DNA of 64,000 bases, taken from Marivita sp. (GTDB lineage Bacteria; Pseudomonadota; Alphaproteobacteria; Rhodobacterales; Rhodobacteraceae). Below are positions 26,643 through 36,130 of this stretch, in pieces. Numbering within the stretch: position 1 is the stretch's first letter; each line of letters starts with the position of its first letter. Location: positions 1-64,000 of the forward strand of contig NZ_JALEGT010000010.1 of assembly GCF_022763305.1 (NCBI RefSeq), given 5' to 3'. The notes beneath the pieces are model-generated. The model was not told where the DNA came from, ran no database searches, and saw only the letters and a program-made list of their open reading frames with translations. A program made the translations under genes and the position numbers.

Positions 26643-26658
26643 CGGGGCATATGCCCCG
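26643..26658. repeat. 16-bp perfect palindrome after the PaaK-like gene
   Basis: CGGGGCATATGCCCCG is loop-free and perfectly symmetric. It lies 10 bp after the end of the liv/CoA-ligase operon and 71 bp before the next gene. There is no following T-run. It may mark the operon end or act as an operator. Confidence 0.6.
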
Positions 26659-26729
26659 CTCTCTGCGCCCGTTATTGGATAACTTTCGTGTTTCGTGCGT
26701 TAGTCTTCGATAGGACGGAGGACCAACCC

Positions 26730-28397
26730 ATGAAACGACTCGCGTTTTCCCTTTCTGCGACATTGGCGCTCGCGGCGCCGCTCTGGGCCGAGAGCAGCGA
26801 CATCCTGATCATCGGCAACAGCGATCCGGGCATGCTGCAACGCCTGACCGGTGGCGGCGACCTGAGCGGCATACAGTCTGCGTTCGAGGCGCGTGGGGCT
26901 GAGGTCAGCCTGTCCAGCGGCGCCGATGCCGCCGCGATGCGCGCCGCGTTCCAGTCCTTTGCGCAGGGGCTGGATGCGACGACCGATGACATCGGCATCG
27001 TGCTTTCGGGGCGGATCGTGTCGACGATTGCCGGAAGCTATCTTCTGCCGGCTGAACTGTCCGAGGACATGACGCTGGCCGACGTTCTGACCGATGGGTT
27101 TCCTCTTGATGCCGCTTACGCCGTCGCGGCGCAGTATCCTGGCCGTGCGCTGATCGTGATCGGCGAGGTCGAAACCGACTGGGTGCTGCCCGACGGCCTG
27201 TCTCTTGCTCTGTCCGAGGCGGATATCCCGCAGGGTGTGACTGTCGCCATCGGCCCTGCCGGGGATGCCGCGCAGTTCGTCGACTCTCTGTCCGACGCTA
27301 CGGGCGAGGATGTCTTGCCGCTGGCCCGCCGCGAAGGGCTGAGCCTGATGGGCTTTGTGCCCAGCGAACTGCCTCTGTTTGCGGGCAGCGATGTCGATCT
27401 GCCGCAGGTGACACCGGACACCGGCTCCGACGCCCGCGCTGCGGCCGAAGCTGCGGCGTGGGACAGGGCCGTCGCGGCTGATACCGAAGCCGGATACGAC
27501 ACCTATCTGGCCGCCTTTCCAAACGGCAAGAATGCCGGAGAAGCGCGCCAGCGCCTTGCAACCATCCGGTCCGAACCGTTCTACCGCGAGAAACAGGCCG
27601 AAGAAGACCTTGCCCTGTCCCGCGATGCACGGCGCGAGATCCAGCGCGACCTGTCTCTGCTGGGCTACAATACACGCGGTATCGACGGCATTTTCGGGCG
27701 CGGCACGCGCGGGGCTGTGACGACCTGGCAGACCGAGAACGGGCTCACCGCTTCGGGCTATCTGGATTCAGACCAGATCGCGCGGCTGGATGCACAGGCC
27801 GAACGGCGCGCCGCCGAACTTGAGGAGGAAGCGCGGCAGCGTCAGGCGCAACTGGAGCGGCAGGACCGGACCTTCTGGTCTGAAACCGGCGCACGTGGTG
27901 ACGAAGCAGGGTTTCGCGCCTATCTCAAGCGGTTTCCGGACGGTATCTACGCCGAAGAAGCGCAATCCCGTCTGGATGCCATCGAAGAACAGCGCCGTGC
28001 GCAGGCCGAGGATCAGGACCGCCGCCGCTGGCAGCAGGCGCGCGAGATCGACACCGAGGCTGGGTATCGCGCCTATCTGGCCGAACGTCCGAACGGTGCC
28101 TTTGTCGAGGAAGCGCGGGCGCGGATCGATTATTTCCTCAACAATTCGGAACAGATCGAACTGCAGGAACGGGCACAAGCCGACGAGGCCGCGTTGGGCC
28201 TGAACCCCGCCGCCCGCCGTCTGGCCGAAGCGCGCCTTGCGGACCTGGGTCTGAAGCCCGGGGCTGTCGACGGGACGTTCGACGAAGAGGCCCGGCGCGC
28301 GATCCGCCGGTATCAGGACGCCCGCAATCTGCGGGTGTCGGGATATCTTGATCAGGCCACGGTGGTGCGGCTCATGGCCGACACGATCCTGCGCTGA
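26730..28397 (+). CDS. secreted caspase-fold-like protein with two peptidoglycan-binding domains
   Basis: The 555-residue product has a signal peptide (MKRLAFSLSATLALAAPLWA). Residues 23-150 resemble a bacterial caspase domain (ILIIGNS, AFEARGAEVS, MRAAFQSFAQG, SYLLPAEL), but the position of the catalytic His reads SGR (93-95) and that of the Cys reads VIGEVET, so it looks inactive. Two PG_binding_1 domains follow (about 300-360 and 487-553). Between them and before the first are three copies of a motif like EAGYRAYLxxFPNGxxAxEA (near 251, 391, 441). GGAGGA precedes the ATG. It probably works in the periplasm at the cell wall. Confidence 0.8.
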   Translation: MKRLAFSLSATLALAAPLWAESSDILIIGNSDPGMLQRLTGGGDLSGIQSAFEARGAEVSLSSGADAAAMRAAFQSFAQGLDATTDDIGIVLSGRIVSTIAGSYLLPAELSEDMTLADVLTDGFPLDAAYAVAAQYPGRALIVIGEVETDWVLPDGLSLALSEADIPQGVTVAIGPAGDAAQFVDSLSDATGEDVLPLARREGLSLMGFVPSELPLFAGSDVDLPQVTPDTGSDARAAAEAAAWDRAVAADTEAGYDTYLAAFPNGKNAGEARQRLATIRSEPFYREKQAEEDLALSRDARREIQRDLSLLGYNTRGIDGIFGRGTRGAVTTWQTENGLTASGYLDSDQIARLDAQAERRAAELEEEARQRQAQLERQDRTFWSETGARGDEAGFRAYLKRFPDGIYAEEAQSRLDAIEEQRRAQAEDQDRRRWQQAREIDTEAGYRAYLAERPNGAFVEEARARIDYFLNNSEQIELQERAQADEAALGLNPAARRLAEARLADLGLKPGAVDGTFDEEARRAIRRYQDARNLRVSGYLDQATVVRLMADTILR

Positions 28398-28400
28398 GCC

Positions 28401-28709
28401 TCAGTCGAGATCGGTCCAGGGCCAGGGCTTCACGTTGCTGGCGGCGGTCTGGTAGCGTGCGGCCTTGGCGATCCAGATGCCAAGGTCCGTGCCGAATTCG
28501 GCCAGCCGTTCGTTGGGCTGCTTGTTGTTCGCCAGCATGATCACGAATTGCACCACGGTCATCACGCCCAGAACGGTCTGGGCCACTGAAATCATGATCG
28601 CGATCAGAATCATGTAGATCAGCCGTTCCAGCAGACCGTCGGTCTTGGCCGGTTCGTGCTGTTCGCCATGCAGGCGGCCCGAGACCTTGTCCTCGTCCGA
28701 TGGTGTCAT
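28401..28709 (-). CDS. DUF4389 membrane protein
   Basis: The 102-residue protein has a charged N-terminus and one or two hydrophobic segments (LIYMILIAIMISVAQTVLGV, then VVQFVIMLAN). It then has the family motif KQPNERLAEFGTDLGIWIAK, as I recall it for DUF4389. Function unknown. It is convergent with the caspase-like gene, with the two stops 4 bp apart. Confidence 0.8.
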   Translation of the reverse strand: MTPSDEDKVSGRLHGEQHEPAKTDGLLERLIYMILIAIMISVAQTVLGVMTVVQFVIMLANNKQPNERLAEFGTDLGIWIAKAARYQTAASNVKPWPWTDLD

Positions 28710-28901
28710 TCTACCGTTCCTTTCCGGTGCCCCATATGTCAGTCACGTATATATGGCCTTTCGGTCTAAAGCGCTAACCCGCTTCGACAGGAAAGTCGCT
28801 TGCAGAGCCCGGCGCGGTGCGCGACTCCTTGGGTTCACGCAAGACAAACGGACCCCAAGCAGGCCGTCATGCGTTGAGTCCGGAGTGAAAGGAGCATTCA
28901 A

Positions 28902-29180
28902 ATGGGAACCCATACGATTGCCGCCCTGATCCTGCTGCCCTTTGCGGTGGCCTTCATTTACGCCGCGATCCACGAATACCGCAGGTACAAGACCGAGGGC
29001 CGGGCCAGCTATGGGCTGGTCTATGACGAGGAAACCGGCACGACCCATGTCACCGGAATTGCCGACCACGAAGAGTCCTATGACCCGGACGATTTCGATC
29101 CGGGCGCGGCCAACACCCGCGACACCGACGACGAAACAGAGGACAACGAGACGGAGGACGACGCGGACCGAAAGACCTGA
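28902..29180 (+). CDS. small single-span membrane protein with acidic tail
   Basis: The 92-residue protein has one N-terminal transmembrane helix (about 6-25) and a cytoplasmic or periplasmic tail. The last 40 residues are extremely acidic (Asp/Glu about half). The ATG follows GGAGCATTCAA. It is followed by a strong shared terminator. No named family recognised. Confidence 0.7.
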   Translation: MGTHTIAALILLPFAVAFIYAAIHEYRRYKTEGRASYGLVYDEETGTTHVTGIADHEESYDPDDFDPGAANTRDTDDETEDNETEDDADRKT

Positions 29181-29228
29181 GATCGGGCAGGGGCGGGCTT
29201 GCCGCTTCGGTCGCCTTGATCGAAAACA

Positions 29229-29256
29229 AAAAAGCCGTCCCGAAGGACGGCTTTTT
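29229..29256. terminator. bidirectional intrinsic terminator
   Basis: A 12-bp stem (AAAAAGCCGTCC with GGACGGCTTTTT) has the tetraloop CGAA. T-runs lie on both strands, so it can end both the small acidic-tail gene (plus) and rpmJ (minus, stop 20 bp away). Confidence 0.9.
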
Positions 29257-29276
29257 CGCGCAATCTGCGTGTCCGC

Positions 29277-29402
29277 TCAGCCCTGACGGGCCTTGTACCG
29301 GCGCTGCGTCTTGTTGATCACGTAGACGCGGCCTTTACGGCGCACAACGCGGCAGTCGCGATGGCGGTTCTTCAGCGAACGAAGCGAGTTCTTGACCTTC
29401 AT
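29277..29402 (-). CDS. rpmJ: 50S ribosomal protein L36 (41-residue, zinc-free type)
   Basis: The 41-residue basic protein starts [20 protein letters not shown] and continues [20 protein letters not shown], the L36 signature. It has a single Cys (Cys17) and so lacks the zinc-ribbon ligands of the canonical 37-residue form; this is the C-minus version common in alphaproteobacteria. GAGGAGA precedes the ATG. It stands alone, 83 bp downstream of the tRNA-Val gene on the same strand, and ends at the shared terminator. Confidence 0.97.
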   Translation of the reverse strand: MKVKNSLRSLKNRHRDCRVVRRKGRVYVINKTQRRYKARQG

Positions 29403-29484
29403 CGGGTCTCTCCTCTTATCGCGGCGCGCGAGCGCCTTGGTGGTTGCGGGTGCCCCGAACCGAAGTCCGAGACGGCGAATTCAA

Positions 29485-29559
29485 TGGTGGGCGATACAAG
29501 GTTCGAACTTGTGACCCCTTCGATGTCAACGAAGTGCTCTACCACTGAGCTAATCGCCC
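29485..29559 (-). tRNA. tRNA-Val (anticodon GAC)
   Basis: On the minus strand a complete cloverleaf is visible: acceptor GGGCGAT paired with ATCGCCC, a D-arm (AGCTCAGTGGTAGAGC), anticodon stem CTTCG/CGAAG around the loop TTGACAT (anticodon GAC, reading GTC/GTT), and the T-loop GTTCGAACC. The CCA end is encoded (29485-29487). The gene is 75 nt including CCA. Confidence 0.97.
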
Positions 29560-29706
29560 TTTGAACCGACCCGATTCACGTACCCCAAATAAAAGGGGCG
29601 CGTGAAGCCGCGCCGGTGGAGCGGTCTATAAAAGGAGTCGGAACCGGGATCAAGGGCTTTGGTCAGAGAAAAAATCGGTCTATGTTGAGAGGCATAGGGA
29701 GAACAT

Positions 29707-30570
29707 ATGCCCAAAGTCGCGTACCACCTCGTTCAGCCGGAAGCGCACACCTCGCGAGTGGTGTTTGCTTCGCCACATTCCGGGCGTGACTACAGCTGGA
29801 ATTTCCTCAGATACACCGCTTTGGACGAAGTGACGATCCGCTCGTCGGAAGATGCCTTTGTCGACCGCCTGTTCGACTGTGCGCCGCAATTCGGTGCACC
29901 ATTCATCAAGGCAGGCGCGCCACGCGCCTATATCGATCTCAACCGATCCGCCGAAGAACTGGATCCTGCACTGATCGAAGGTGTGCGCCGACAGACCCAC
30001 AACCCGCGCGTTGCATCGGGCCTTGGAGTCGTCCCGCGCGTCGTGGCCAATGGCCGCCCGATCTATCAGGGAAAGCTGCCTCTGGCCGAGGCGGAACGCC
30101 GCATCGCGCAGTTCTGGCATCCCTATCACGACCAGCTGCGCAAGCTGATCCAGCAGGCGCATGCCCGCTTTGGCGAGGCGATTCTCATCGATTGTCATTC
30201 CATGCCGCATGAGGCGCTGGATGGCGTGGCCAAATCCACCGCGCGGCGCCCGCAGATTGTTCTGGGCGACAGATTCGGTGCGTCGGCCAGCCAGACCGTC
30301 GTGGACCAGATCGAGGCGGCGTTCACCGATGCCGGTCTGATCGTCGCGCGCAATACGCCCTTTGCCGGGGCCTATATCACGCAGGCCTATGGCCGTCCGT
30401 CGCGGAACCAGCATGCCGTGCAGATCGAGATCGACCGATCCCTTTACATGGACGAACGCAGCATCCGGCCGAATGCGAATTTCCACAACTTCCGCAAACT
30501 TCTGCGCAGCGTGATTGCGGAAATCGCGGCGACCGGACAGGCCGAGGACATGCCGCTGGCGGCGGAATAA
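29707..30570 (+). CDS. N-formylglutamate amidohydrolase family protein
   Basis: The 287-residue enzyme family hydrolyses N-formyl-L-glutamate to glutamate and formate (last step of one histidine-degradation route). Visible motifs are FASPHSGRDY, SSEDAFVDRLFDC, APRAYIDLNRSAEELD, ILIDCHSMPH and RNTPFAGAYITQAYG, with the His/Asp/Glu metal ligands in place. GGGAGAACAT includes the ribosome-binding site. No hut genes are nearby, so the physiological substrate may be another formyl or acyl amino acid. Confidence 0.88.
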   Translation: MPKVAYHLVQPEAHTSRVVFASPHSGRDYSWNFLRYTALDEVTIRSSEDAFVDRLFDCAPQFGAPFIKAGAPRAYIDLNRSAEELDPALIEGVRRQTHNPRVASGLGVVPRVVANGRPIYQGKLPLAEAERRIAQFWHPYHDQLRKLIQQAHARFGEAILIDCHSMPHEALDGVAKSTARRPQIVLGDRFGASASQTVVDQIEAAFTDAGLIVARNTPFAGAYITQAYGRPSRNQHAVQIEIDRSLYMDERSIRPNANFHNFRKLLRSVIAEIAATGQAEDMPLAAE

Positions 30571-30573
30571 GGG

Positions 30574-31566
30574 TCAGTCGAAGAGCTGGGCAAGGGCCTG
30601 TTTCAGCGCCGCGTCTCGCGGAATGGTCAGGCGCACCGGAACGGTCAGCACCTTCATCCGGTAGCTCTGCGGCAAACGCACCGCGTCTTTTTCGGTTGTC
30701 ACCAATTGCGCGCGGGCCGCCTGCGCGTCTTTTTCCAGACGTGCCAGAAGCGCGGTTGTCAGTGGCTGGTGATCTTCGAGCGCGCGGGTTTCCACCAAAT
30801 CTGCGCCAAGATCGCGCAGCGTCAGAAAGAATTTCTCGGGATGGCCGATGCCTGCAAAGGCCAGACAGCGCAGCCCGTCCCAATCCATTCCGGTCTGCAA
30901 GGGCATCAGATGTCCGGTCAGGTGCGGCAGGGTGATGTCATCGCCCCACATCCGCGTGAAGTGCGCCTGCGCCTCGTCCGGGCCGATCGACAGGACGATG
31001 TCGGCGCGGGCCATGGCGGCGGCGACCGGTTCGCGCAGCGGCCCGGCCGGGATGCAGCGCCCATTGCCGAACCCCCGCGCGGCATCGACCACGATCAGAG
31101 ACAGGTCCTTGGCAAGGCTCGGGTTCTGCAACCCGTCATCCATCATGATGACCTCGGCCCCGGCCTGCTTCGCGGCCTTGGCCCCGGCGGCCCTGTCCTT
31201 CGACACCCAGACAGGACCGAAAGCGGCCAGCAGCAGCGGTTCATCCCCGACGTCTTCGGCGCTGTGGACGCGCGGATCAACCTGCACCGGTCCCTCCAGA
31301 GAGCCCCCATAGCCGCGCGACACCACGTGCACGGATTTGCCCATGTCCGTCAGCATCTGCATCAGCGCAATCACCGTGGGCGTCTTCCCGGTGCCCCCGG
31401 CGTTCACGTTGCCGACGCAGATCACAGGCACTCCGACCCGATAGGGCAGGCCGGTTCCGAGCCGTCGGGCCGTGAGCGCGGCATAGACCGCCCCCAACGG
31501 TGCCAGAAGTCGCGCCCGGAGCCCCGGTGCGTCGCGTGGTGCATCCCAGAACGCCGGCGGTCTCAT
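30574..31566 (-). CDS. lpxK: tetraacyldisaccharide 4'-kinase
   Basis: The 330-residue inner-membrane-associated kinase phosphorylates the 4' position of the lipid A precursor. The P-loop variant is [19 protein letters not shown] near residue 51; [19 protein letters not shown] and the C-terminal [11 protein letters not shown] motif complete the signature. Its start overlaps the waaA stop by 4 bp. Together with waaA and DUF4170 it forms a lipid A/Kdo cassette on the minus strand. Confidence 0.96.
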   Translation of the reverse strand: MRPPAFWDAPRDAPGLRARLLAPLGAVYAALTARRLGTGLPYRVGVPVICVGNVNAGGTGKTPTVIALMQMLTDMGKSVHVVSRGYGGSLEGPVQVDPRVHSAEDVGDEPLLLAAFGPVWVSKDRAAGAKAAKQAGAEVIMMDDGLQNPSLAKDLSLIVVDAARGFGNGRCIPAGPLREPVAAAMARADIVLSIGPDEAQAHFTRMWGDDITLPHLTGHLMPLQTGMDWDGLRCLAFAGIGHPEKFFLTLRDLGADLVETRALEDHQPLTTALLARLEKDAQAARAQLVTTEKDAVRLPQSYRMKVLTVPVRLTIPRDAALKQALAQLFD

Positions 31567-32789
31567 CGGCCCCCCTCAAGCGAATCAAGCCATTCATTGA
31601 TCTGCCCGAGCACGAGGTCGGCTGTTTCCGCCCCTGCTGACACTACGTTCCATCCCGCATGGGCCATCGCGGCAGCACGGTCTGGCGCGATGAGATGTGT
31701 CACTGCGGCGCTGAGCGAATCCATGTCTTTCACGATCCGTGCCGCGCCTGCCGCGACGAGGCGCGAATACGACTCCAGATGGCGGCCGACATTGGGACCA
31801 TAAAGAATGGCCGAACCCAGCGCTGCGGCCATCATCGGGGATTGGCCCCCCGTCTTTCCGGCGAGCGATCCTCCGAGAAAGCACAAGGGCGCCAGACGAT
31901 ACCACAGCCCCAATTCGCTGTCGTCGCCCGCCAGAAGAACCTGGGTGTTCTCGTCGGGCATGTCCCCGTTCTCCCACCGGGCAAGACGCAGGTCGATCTC
32001 GTGGCATTGCTCGGCGATGAACGGCTCGTCCTCGGCCTCGGCGGGAACGACGACCAGCAACAGACGATGCGCGAGGCGGGCCGCCCGACGATGTGCACGC
32101 AGCACCGCATCTGCTTCGTCGCGCTGGATATGCGCGCCCAGCCAGACCGGGCGGCCCGCCAGTGTGACGGTCAGTTCCTCGTGCAAGCCATCGGGGCTTG
32201 CGAGAGGAAACACCTCCGGTTCAAGCGGCGAGGTCACTTCGATCCGGTCATCGGGCACGCCAAGCCGCCGCATCCGCAAAGCCGCTTTCTTGTCCTGAGC
32301 GAGAATCGTGTGAAACAAACTCAGTGCCCCGGCCGATGCGTCGGGCAGGAACCGTTTGACAGGTTGCCGCCATGGCGCATCCGCCGCATCCGCCAGCAAC
32401 AGATGCGCTCCGGACTGGGCCGTTTCGTGAATGAGCGCGGGGCGCAGGCCATTTCCGGTCCAGATCAGGATATCCGGCCGCCAGTGATCAAGAAAGCGAT
32501 GCACGTCGCTGAGGGTCTCGGCGGGTGGTGCGCTGACGGTCTGGCCGTCCAGTGTCATCCCATCGACCGGGGTGGAATCGCAGGTCAGCAACAGGGCAAA
32601 ATCCCCGCGCTGCTGGCGCAGACGCTTGATCAGCGTCAAGAGCGTCTCAAGCCGCGTACGCGTGTCGCTGTGCAGCCACAGAACCGGCCCCTTGGGGCGT
32701 TGCGGCCATTGCGCCGCTTCGGTGGTCAGGCGGTCAGACCCCCGCGCCAGCGCCAGATAGGCGGTCAGACTGAAGGGCCTTCGCGCCAA
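31563..32789 (-). CDS. waaA: 3-deoxy-D-manno-octulosonic-acid (Kdo) transferase, probable TTG start
   Basis: The 408-residue GT30 enzyme adds Kdo to lipid IVA at the inner membrane. Motifs include [14 protein letters not shown] at the N-terminus, [48 protein letters not shown] and [20 protein letters not shown]. The frame is open further upstream but overlaps the DUF4170 gene in the wrong frame. The family N-terminus begins at a TTG (32789), 5 bp after the DUF4170 stop, with AGGA upstream. The PEAxG-type motif of canonical WaaA is not evident at the N-terminus. Confidence 0.9.
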   Translation of the reverse strand: MARRPFSLTAYLALARGSDRLTTEAAQWPQRPKGPVLWLHSDTRTRLETLLTLIKRLRQQRGDFALLLTCDSTPVDGMTLDGQTVSAPPAETLSDVHRFLDHWRPDILIWTGNGLRPALIHETAQSGAHLLLADAADAPWRQPVKRFLPDASAGALSLFHTILAQDKKAALRMRRLGVPDDRIEVTSPLEPEVFPLASPDGLHEELTVTLAGRPVWLGAHIQRDEADAVLRAHRRAARLAHRLLLVVVPAEAEDEPFIAEQCHEIDLRLARWENGDMPDENTQVLLAGDDSELGLWYRLAPLCFLGGSLAGKTGGQSPMMAAALGSAILYGPNVGRHLESYSRLVAAGAARIVKDMDSLSAAVTHLIAPDRAAAMAHAGWNVVSAGAETADLVLGQINEWLDSLEGGR

Positions 32790-32794
32790 ATGGA

Positions 32795-33031
32795 TCAGTC
32801 CTGCGCCTCGGGGGACTGGGTGCTGGCGTCGATCAGTTTCTGCAGATCCCCCAGGAAATAACGCATATGCGCATTGTCCACCGTGCGCTGCGCTTCGGTC
32901 TTCCACGCGTCGTACGCGGTTTTGCGATCGGGGAAGATGCCGACGATATGGATGTTCTGCGGATCCTTGAACACGTTCTCCGACGGCGTCACCAATTCGC
33001 CGCCAAAGACGATGTGCAGATGCTGGGCCAT
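32795..33031 (-). CDS. DUF4170 protein
   Basis: The 78-residue soluble protein (MAQHLHIVFGGELVTPSENV, then HIVGIFPDRKTAYDAWKTEA and HMRYFLGDLQKLID) matches DUF4170, which lies next to waaA/lpxK in many alphaproteobacteria. GGAAGGAGCG lies just upstream of the ATG. Function unknown; conserved linkage suggests a part in lipid A or Kdo addition (inference). Confidence 0.88.
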   Translation of the reverse strand: MAQHLHIVFGGELVTPSENVFKDPQNIHIVGIFPDRKTAYDAWKTEAQRTVDNAHMRYFLGDLQKLIDASTQSPEAQD

Positions 33032-33094
33032 GGGGCGCTCCTTCCGTTCTGCGGTGCGGCCAACCTAAGAAGCTGACCCGCAGGGTCAAGGTGA

Positions 33095-33715
33095 TTAGGG
33101 CAGGCGCTGGGCGATCAATCCCTTGATGGCGCGGGCATGCTCGGCAGTGGCGCCGCAGACATCTTCGGTCAGGGCCTTTGCCCGGTCGATCAGCGCATCG
33201 CCCTCGACGATCTCGTCGATCAGACCCCAGGTCAGCGCCTCATCGGTCGCGATCTTCTGCCCTGCCATCAGGATCATCTTGGCACGTGACGGCCCGACGA
33301 GGGCCGACAGGCGCGCCGGATCCGATGGCTGCGGCAGGAAGCCCAGCTTCATCACCGGGTAGAATACCTTGGTGCCCGGTACCGCGATGCGCAGGTCGCA
33401 GGCCAGCACCATCCCCATCGCGCCCCCGGCAACCGTGCCGTTGAGTGCGGCGATCGTCAGGCCTGGATGCCGGGCGATGGCGCCGGACAGCCGCTCCCAA
33501 AGCGGGCTCAGCGCCAGACCGGCCTTGGCTGCCTCGAGATCGGCTCCGGCGGAAAACACCTTGCCGACACCGGTCAGAATGACCGCACGCGCGCTCCGCG
33601 CCTCTTCGACACCGACGCACAGCGCCTCCAGCATCTCTCCGGTCAGCGAATTGGCTTTGTCGGGGCGGTTGATCGTCAGCACGCAGAGCGTGCCGTCATT
33701 CTGAACCTCGATCAT
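33095..33715 (-). CDS. short enoyl-CoA hydratase/isomerase family protein
   Basis: The 206-residue crotonase-fold protein has the CoA-binding and oxyanion-hole motifs VFSAGADLEAAK and ALNGTVAGGAMGMVLACDLR. At about 206 residues it is roughly 50 shorter than typical hydratases; most of the usual C-terminal helical region is missing, although it ends cleanly (RAIKGLIAQRLP). The start overlaps the SDR stop (ATGA), so the two are co-translated. Confidence 0.85.
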   Translation of the reverse strand: MIEVQNDGTLCVLTINRPDKANSLTGEMLEALCVGVEEARSARAVILTGVGKVFSAGADLEAAKAGLALSPLWERLSGAIARHPGLTIAALNGTVAGGAMGMVLACDLRIAVPGTKVFYPVMKLGFLPQPSDPARLSALVGPSRAKMILMAGQKIATDEALTWGLIDEIVEGDALIDRAKALTEDVCGATAEHARAIKGLIAQRLP

Positions 33716-34464
33716 ATCAGTCCCACCGCCTTGCGAATACCTTCGTCCCGAAGCGAGATTTCCTCGCCCAGATAGGCATCGGCCTCGGGAGTGCACATCC
33801 ACAGGAGCGCCTTGGCCGGCCAATCGGCCGGGATGTGATCGGACCAGTCAAGCTGGCTCACCGGGTTGATCCCGCTGGCCTTGATCTCGCGCTGCATCTG
33901 AGTGGCCACGGTGCCCGGCGACAGGCCCATCGCGCGGATGCCCTTGTCGCCCATTTCCTTGTGGAGGCTGCGCGTCAGCATGGCCGCCCCGGCCTTTGAG
34001 GCGCAGTAATGCGACCATGCCTCGACCGGATTGTGCGCCGCGCCGGAGCTCACCGTGAGAATGGTCCCGCCGCCGGCGACCTCCATCACCGGGAGCGCCG
34101 CGCGCATGCCGTGAAAGACGCCCTTGAGATTGATGTCGATCGCCTGCCCCCAGCCTTCGGGATCAGCCTCTTCCATGCGGGCGATGGGTTCGATCACACC
34201 GGCATTGTTGATCAGGATGTCGAGCCCGCCAAAGGCCGTGACGCAGTTTTCGACCGCCTGCGCCACTTCCCAATAGCGGCTGATGTCGCAGGGGATGGCC
34301 ACGGCGGTCTGTCCGATCTCGCCCGCGAGGTCTGCGATGCTGTCAGCCGACCGTGCCACCAGCGCGACATTTGCGCCCGCATCGGCGAAAACCCGCGCAG
34401 CTTCGGCCCCGATGCCCCGGCTGGCCCCTGTGATCATTACGGTGCGCCCTGTCAAATCGGTCAT
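33712..34464 (-). CDS. short-chain dehydrogenase/reductase (SDR)
   Basis: The 250-residue NAD(P)-dependent oxidoreductase has the cofactor motif TGASRGIG (12-19), structural NNAG, catalytic Ser (VSSGAAHNP) and YCASK. A C-terminal section (LWMCTPEADAYLGEEISLRD) replaces the usual TGQ motif. Coupled to an enoyl-CoA hydratase, it may act on a hydroxyacyl-CoA or related compound. The substrate is unknown. Confidence 0.88.
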   Translation of the reverse strand: MTDLTGRTVMITGASRGIGAEAARVFADAGANVALVARSADSIADLAGEIGQTAVAIPCDISRYWEVAQAVENCVTAFGGLDILINNAGVIEPIARMEEADPEGWGQAIDINLKGVFHGMRAALPVMEVAGGGTILTVSSGAAHNPVEAWSHYCASKAGAAMLTRSLHKEMGDKGIRAMGLSPGTVATQMQREIKASGINPVSQLDWSDHIPADWPAKALLWMCTPEADAYLGEEISLRDEGIRKAVGLI

Positions 34465-34589
34465 TCTGTGGCCTCCCCATATCGTTCACAGCAGTGCTAC
34501 TGCGGACGGAGGGCCGGGTCCACCCACTTGACCCTGTCCGGCAGGAGGTTGAAGCTGGCTTCGGGAATTTGAGAGATCAGGATATCATC

Positions 34590-36116
34590 ATGCGTCGCAT
34601 TCAACGCCTTTCATCATGCTCCGCACTGGCCCTTGTTCTGGCCAGCGGACCGGCTTTTGCCGACCTGACAGCGCCCCAGGTCTGGGATGGGCTGGAAGCC
34701 GCCCTGCAGGGCTTTGGCTATACCGTCAGCGCGACGGAAACGCCGACCGGCGCGGGGCTCGACGTGACCGATGTCCTCATGCGTTTTGAAGCGCCCGAAG
34801 ATGACGCCACCGTCGAGATCGCGATCGAGTCGATCGAACTGGTCGAGAACGCCGACGGGTCCGTGTCGATGGCCTTTCCCGCGTCCATGCCGATCAGCAT
34901 CGACGCCGCACCTGAGGGCGAGGATGCGGTGAGCATGGTGATCGACTACGGCAATACCGGGCTGGAGCTTGTCGTGTCGGGGGCGCCAGGGAACATGACC
35001 TATAACTACAGCGCCGATCAGTTGTCTCTGACCCTGGCCGAGCTTGATATCAACGGCGAACCGGTCGGTCGGGACGAAGCGCGCTTTGACCTTGTGTTCG
35101 ATACGGTCGCCGGGTCCACCGTCACCGCCACGGCCGAGGGCACCGGGATCACCCAGACCGTTCAGGCCGCGTCGGCCAGCTATGATTTCGCCTTCAACGA
35201 TCCCGCATCCGATGATGCGGCGCTGATCTCGGGCTCCATGACAAACCTCTTTGCCACGAGCGAGACCATGCTGCCCGAAGGGTTCGATCCAGAGGACCCG
35301 CAGGCTCTGGCGGCAGGTGGGTTCTTGGTCACTGGCACGCTGGGCTATGCGGCAGGCGAGATGCAGTTCGCGGCCACCGAACCCGCAGGCACGACCTCCG
35401 GGACCACTCGGACCGGGTCGGTGGAGTTCGACTTTGCGATGGACGGATCGGCATTGCGCTATGATGTGATTGCCACGGATCAGGCGATCACGCTGTCCGG
35501 TCCCGAACTGCCCCTGCCGGTCGATATCAGCCTGTCCGAGAGCGCCTTCCGCTTCACCGCACCGATCGCGGAAGCCGAAGAGCCGCAGGACATGGCCTTC
35601 GGTCTGGCCATCCGTGGCTTCGAGATGTCCGACGTCTTGTGGAATGTCTTTGATCCCGGTGCAGCGCTGCCCCGCGATCCGGCGACCATTGCGCTTGATC
35701 TGACCGGGCAGGTCACGCCCTTCGTCAACCTCTTCGATCCCGAGGCGATGGCCCGGCTTGAAGCCACCGGTCAGGTGCCCGGAGAGTTGAACAGCGTGAC
35801 TCTCAATGACCTCACGGTCGAACTGGCAGGGGCAAAGCTGGGCGGAACCGGAGCCTTTACCTTTGACAATGACGATCTGCAGACTTTCGAAGGTTTTCCC
35901 CGCCCGAATGGCGAGGTGAACCTCACCCTCGACGGGGCGAATGCGCTGATCGACAAGCTGATCGCCATGGGGCTGCTGACCAACGAGGACGCGATGGGCG
36001 CGCGGATGATGATGGGGATGTTCGCGGTGCCGGGGGACGGGCCGGACAGCCTAAAGTCATCACTCACCATCAACGATCAGGGGCATATCCTCGCGAACGG
36101 CATGCGGATTCAGTAA
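34590..36116 (+). CDS. DUF2125 periplasmic protein
   Basis: The 508-residue protein has a signal peptide (RLSSCSALALVLASGPAFA) and then long beta-rich sequence with many acidic and hydroxyl residues (TAPQVWDGLEAALQGFGYTV at the mature N-terminus), consistent with the DUF2125 family of Rhodobacterales. The late segment ELNSVTLNDLTVELAGAKLG and the end (INDQGHILANGMRIQ) are typical of a large bridge-like or lipid-binding beta structure. Function unknown. A short AGGA precedes the ATG at 34590. Confidence 0.8.
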   Translation: MRRIQRLSSCSALALVLASGPAFADLTAPQVWDGLEAALQGFGYTVSATETPTGAGLDVTDVLMRFEAPEDDATVEIAIESIELVENADGSVSMAFPASMPISIDAAPEGEDAVSMVIDYGNTGLELVVSGAPGNMTYNYSADQLSLTLAELDINGEPVGRDEARFDLVFDTVAGSTVTATAEGTGITQTVQAASASYDFAFNDPASDDAALISGSMTNLFATSETMLPEGFDPEDPQALAAGGFLVTGTLGYAAGEMQFAATEPAGTTSGTTRTGSVEFDFAMDGSALRYDVIATDQAITLSGPELPLPVDISLSESAFRFTAPIAEAEEPQDMAFGLAIRGFEMSDVLWNVFDPGAALPRDPATIALDLTGQVTPFVNLFDPEAMARLEATGQVPGELNSVTLNDLTVELAGAKLGGTGAFTFDNDDLQTFEGFPRPNGEVNLTLDGANALIDKLIAMGLLTNEDAMGARMMMGMFAVPGDGPDSLKSSLTINDQGHILANGMRIQ

Positions 36117-36130
36117 CCCTTTGACAAGGG

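Noticed and set aside
29361-29564. Plus-strand 67-codon ORF over rpmJ and tRNA-Val
   Set aside because: It is antisense to rpmJ and to a complete tRNA gene.
32790-33089. N-terminal extension of the waaA frame to 33089
   Set aside because: The extra 100 codons are a shadow of the DUF4170 gene in another frame and have no resemblance to the Kdo transferase N-terminus.
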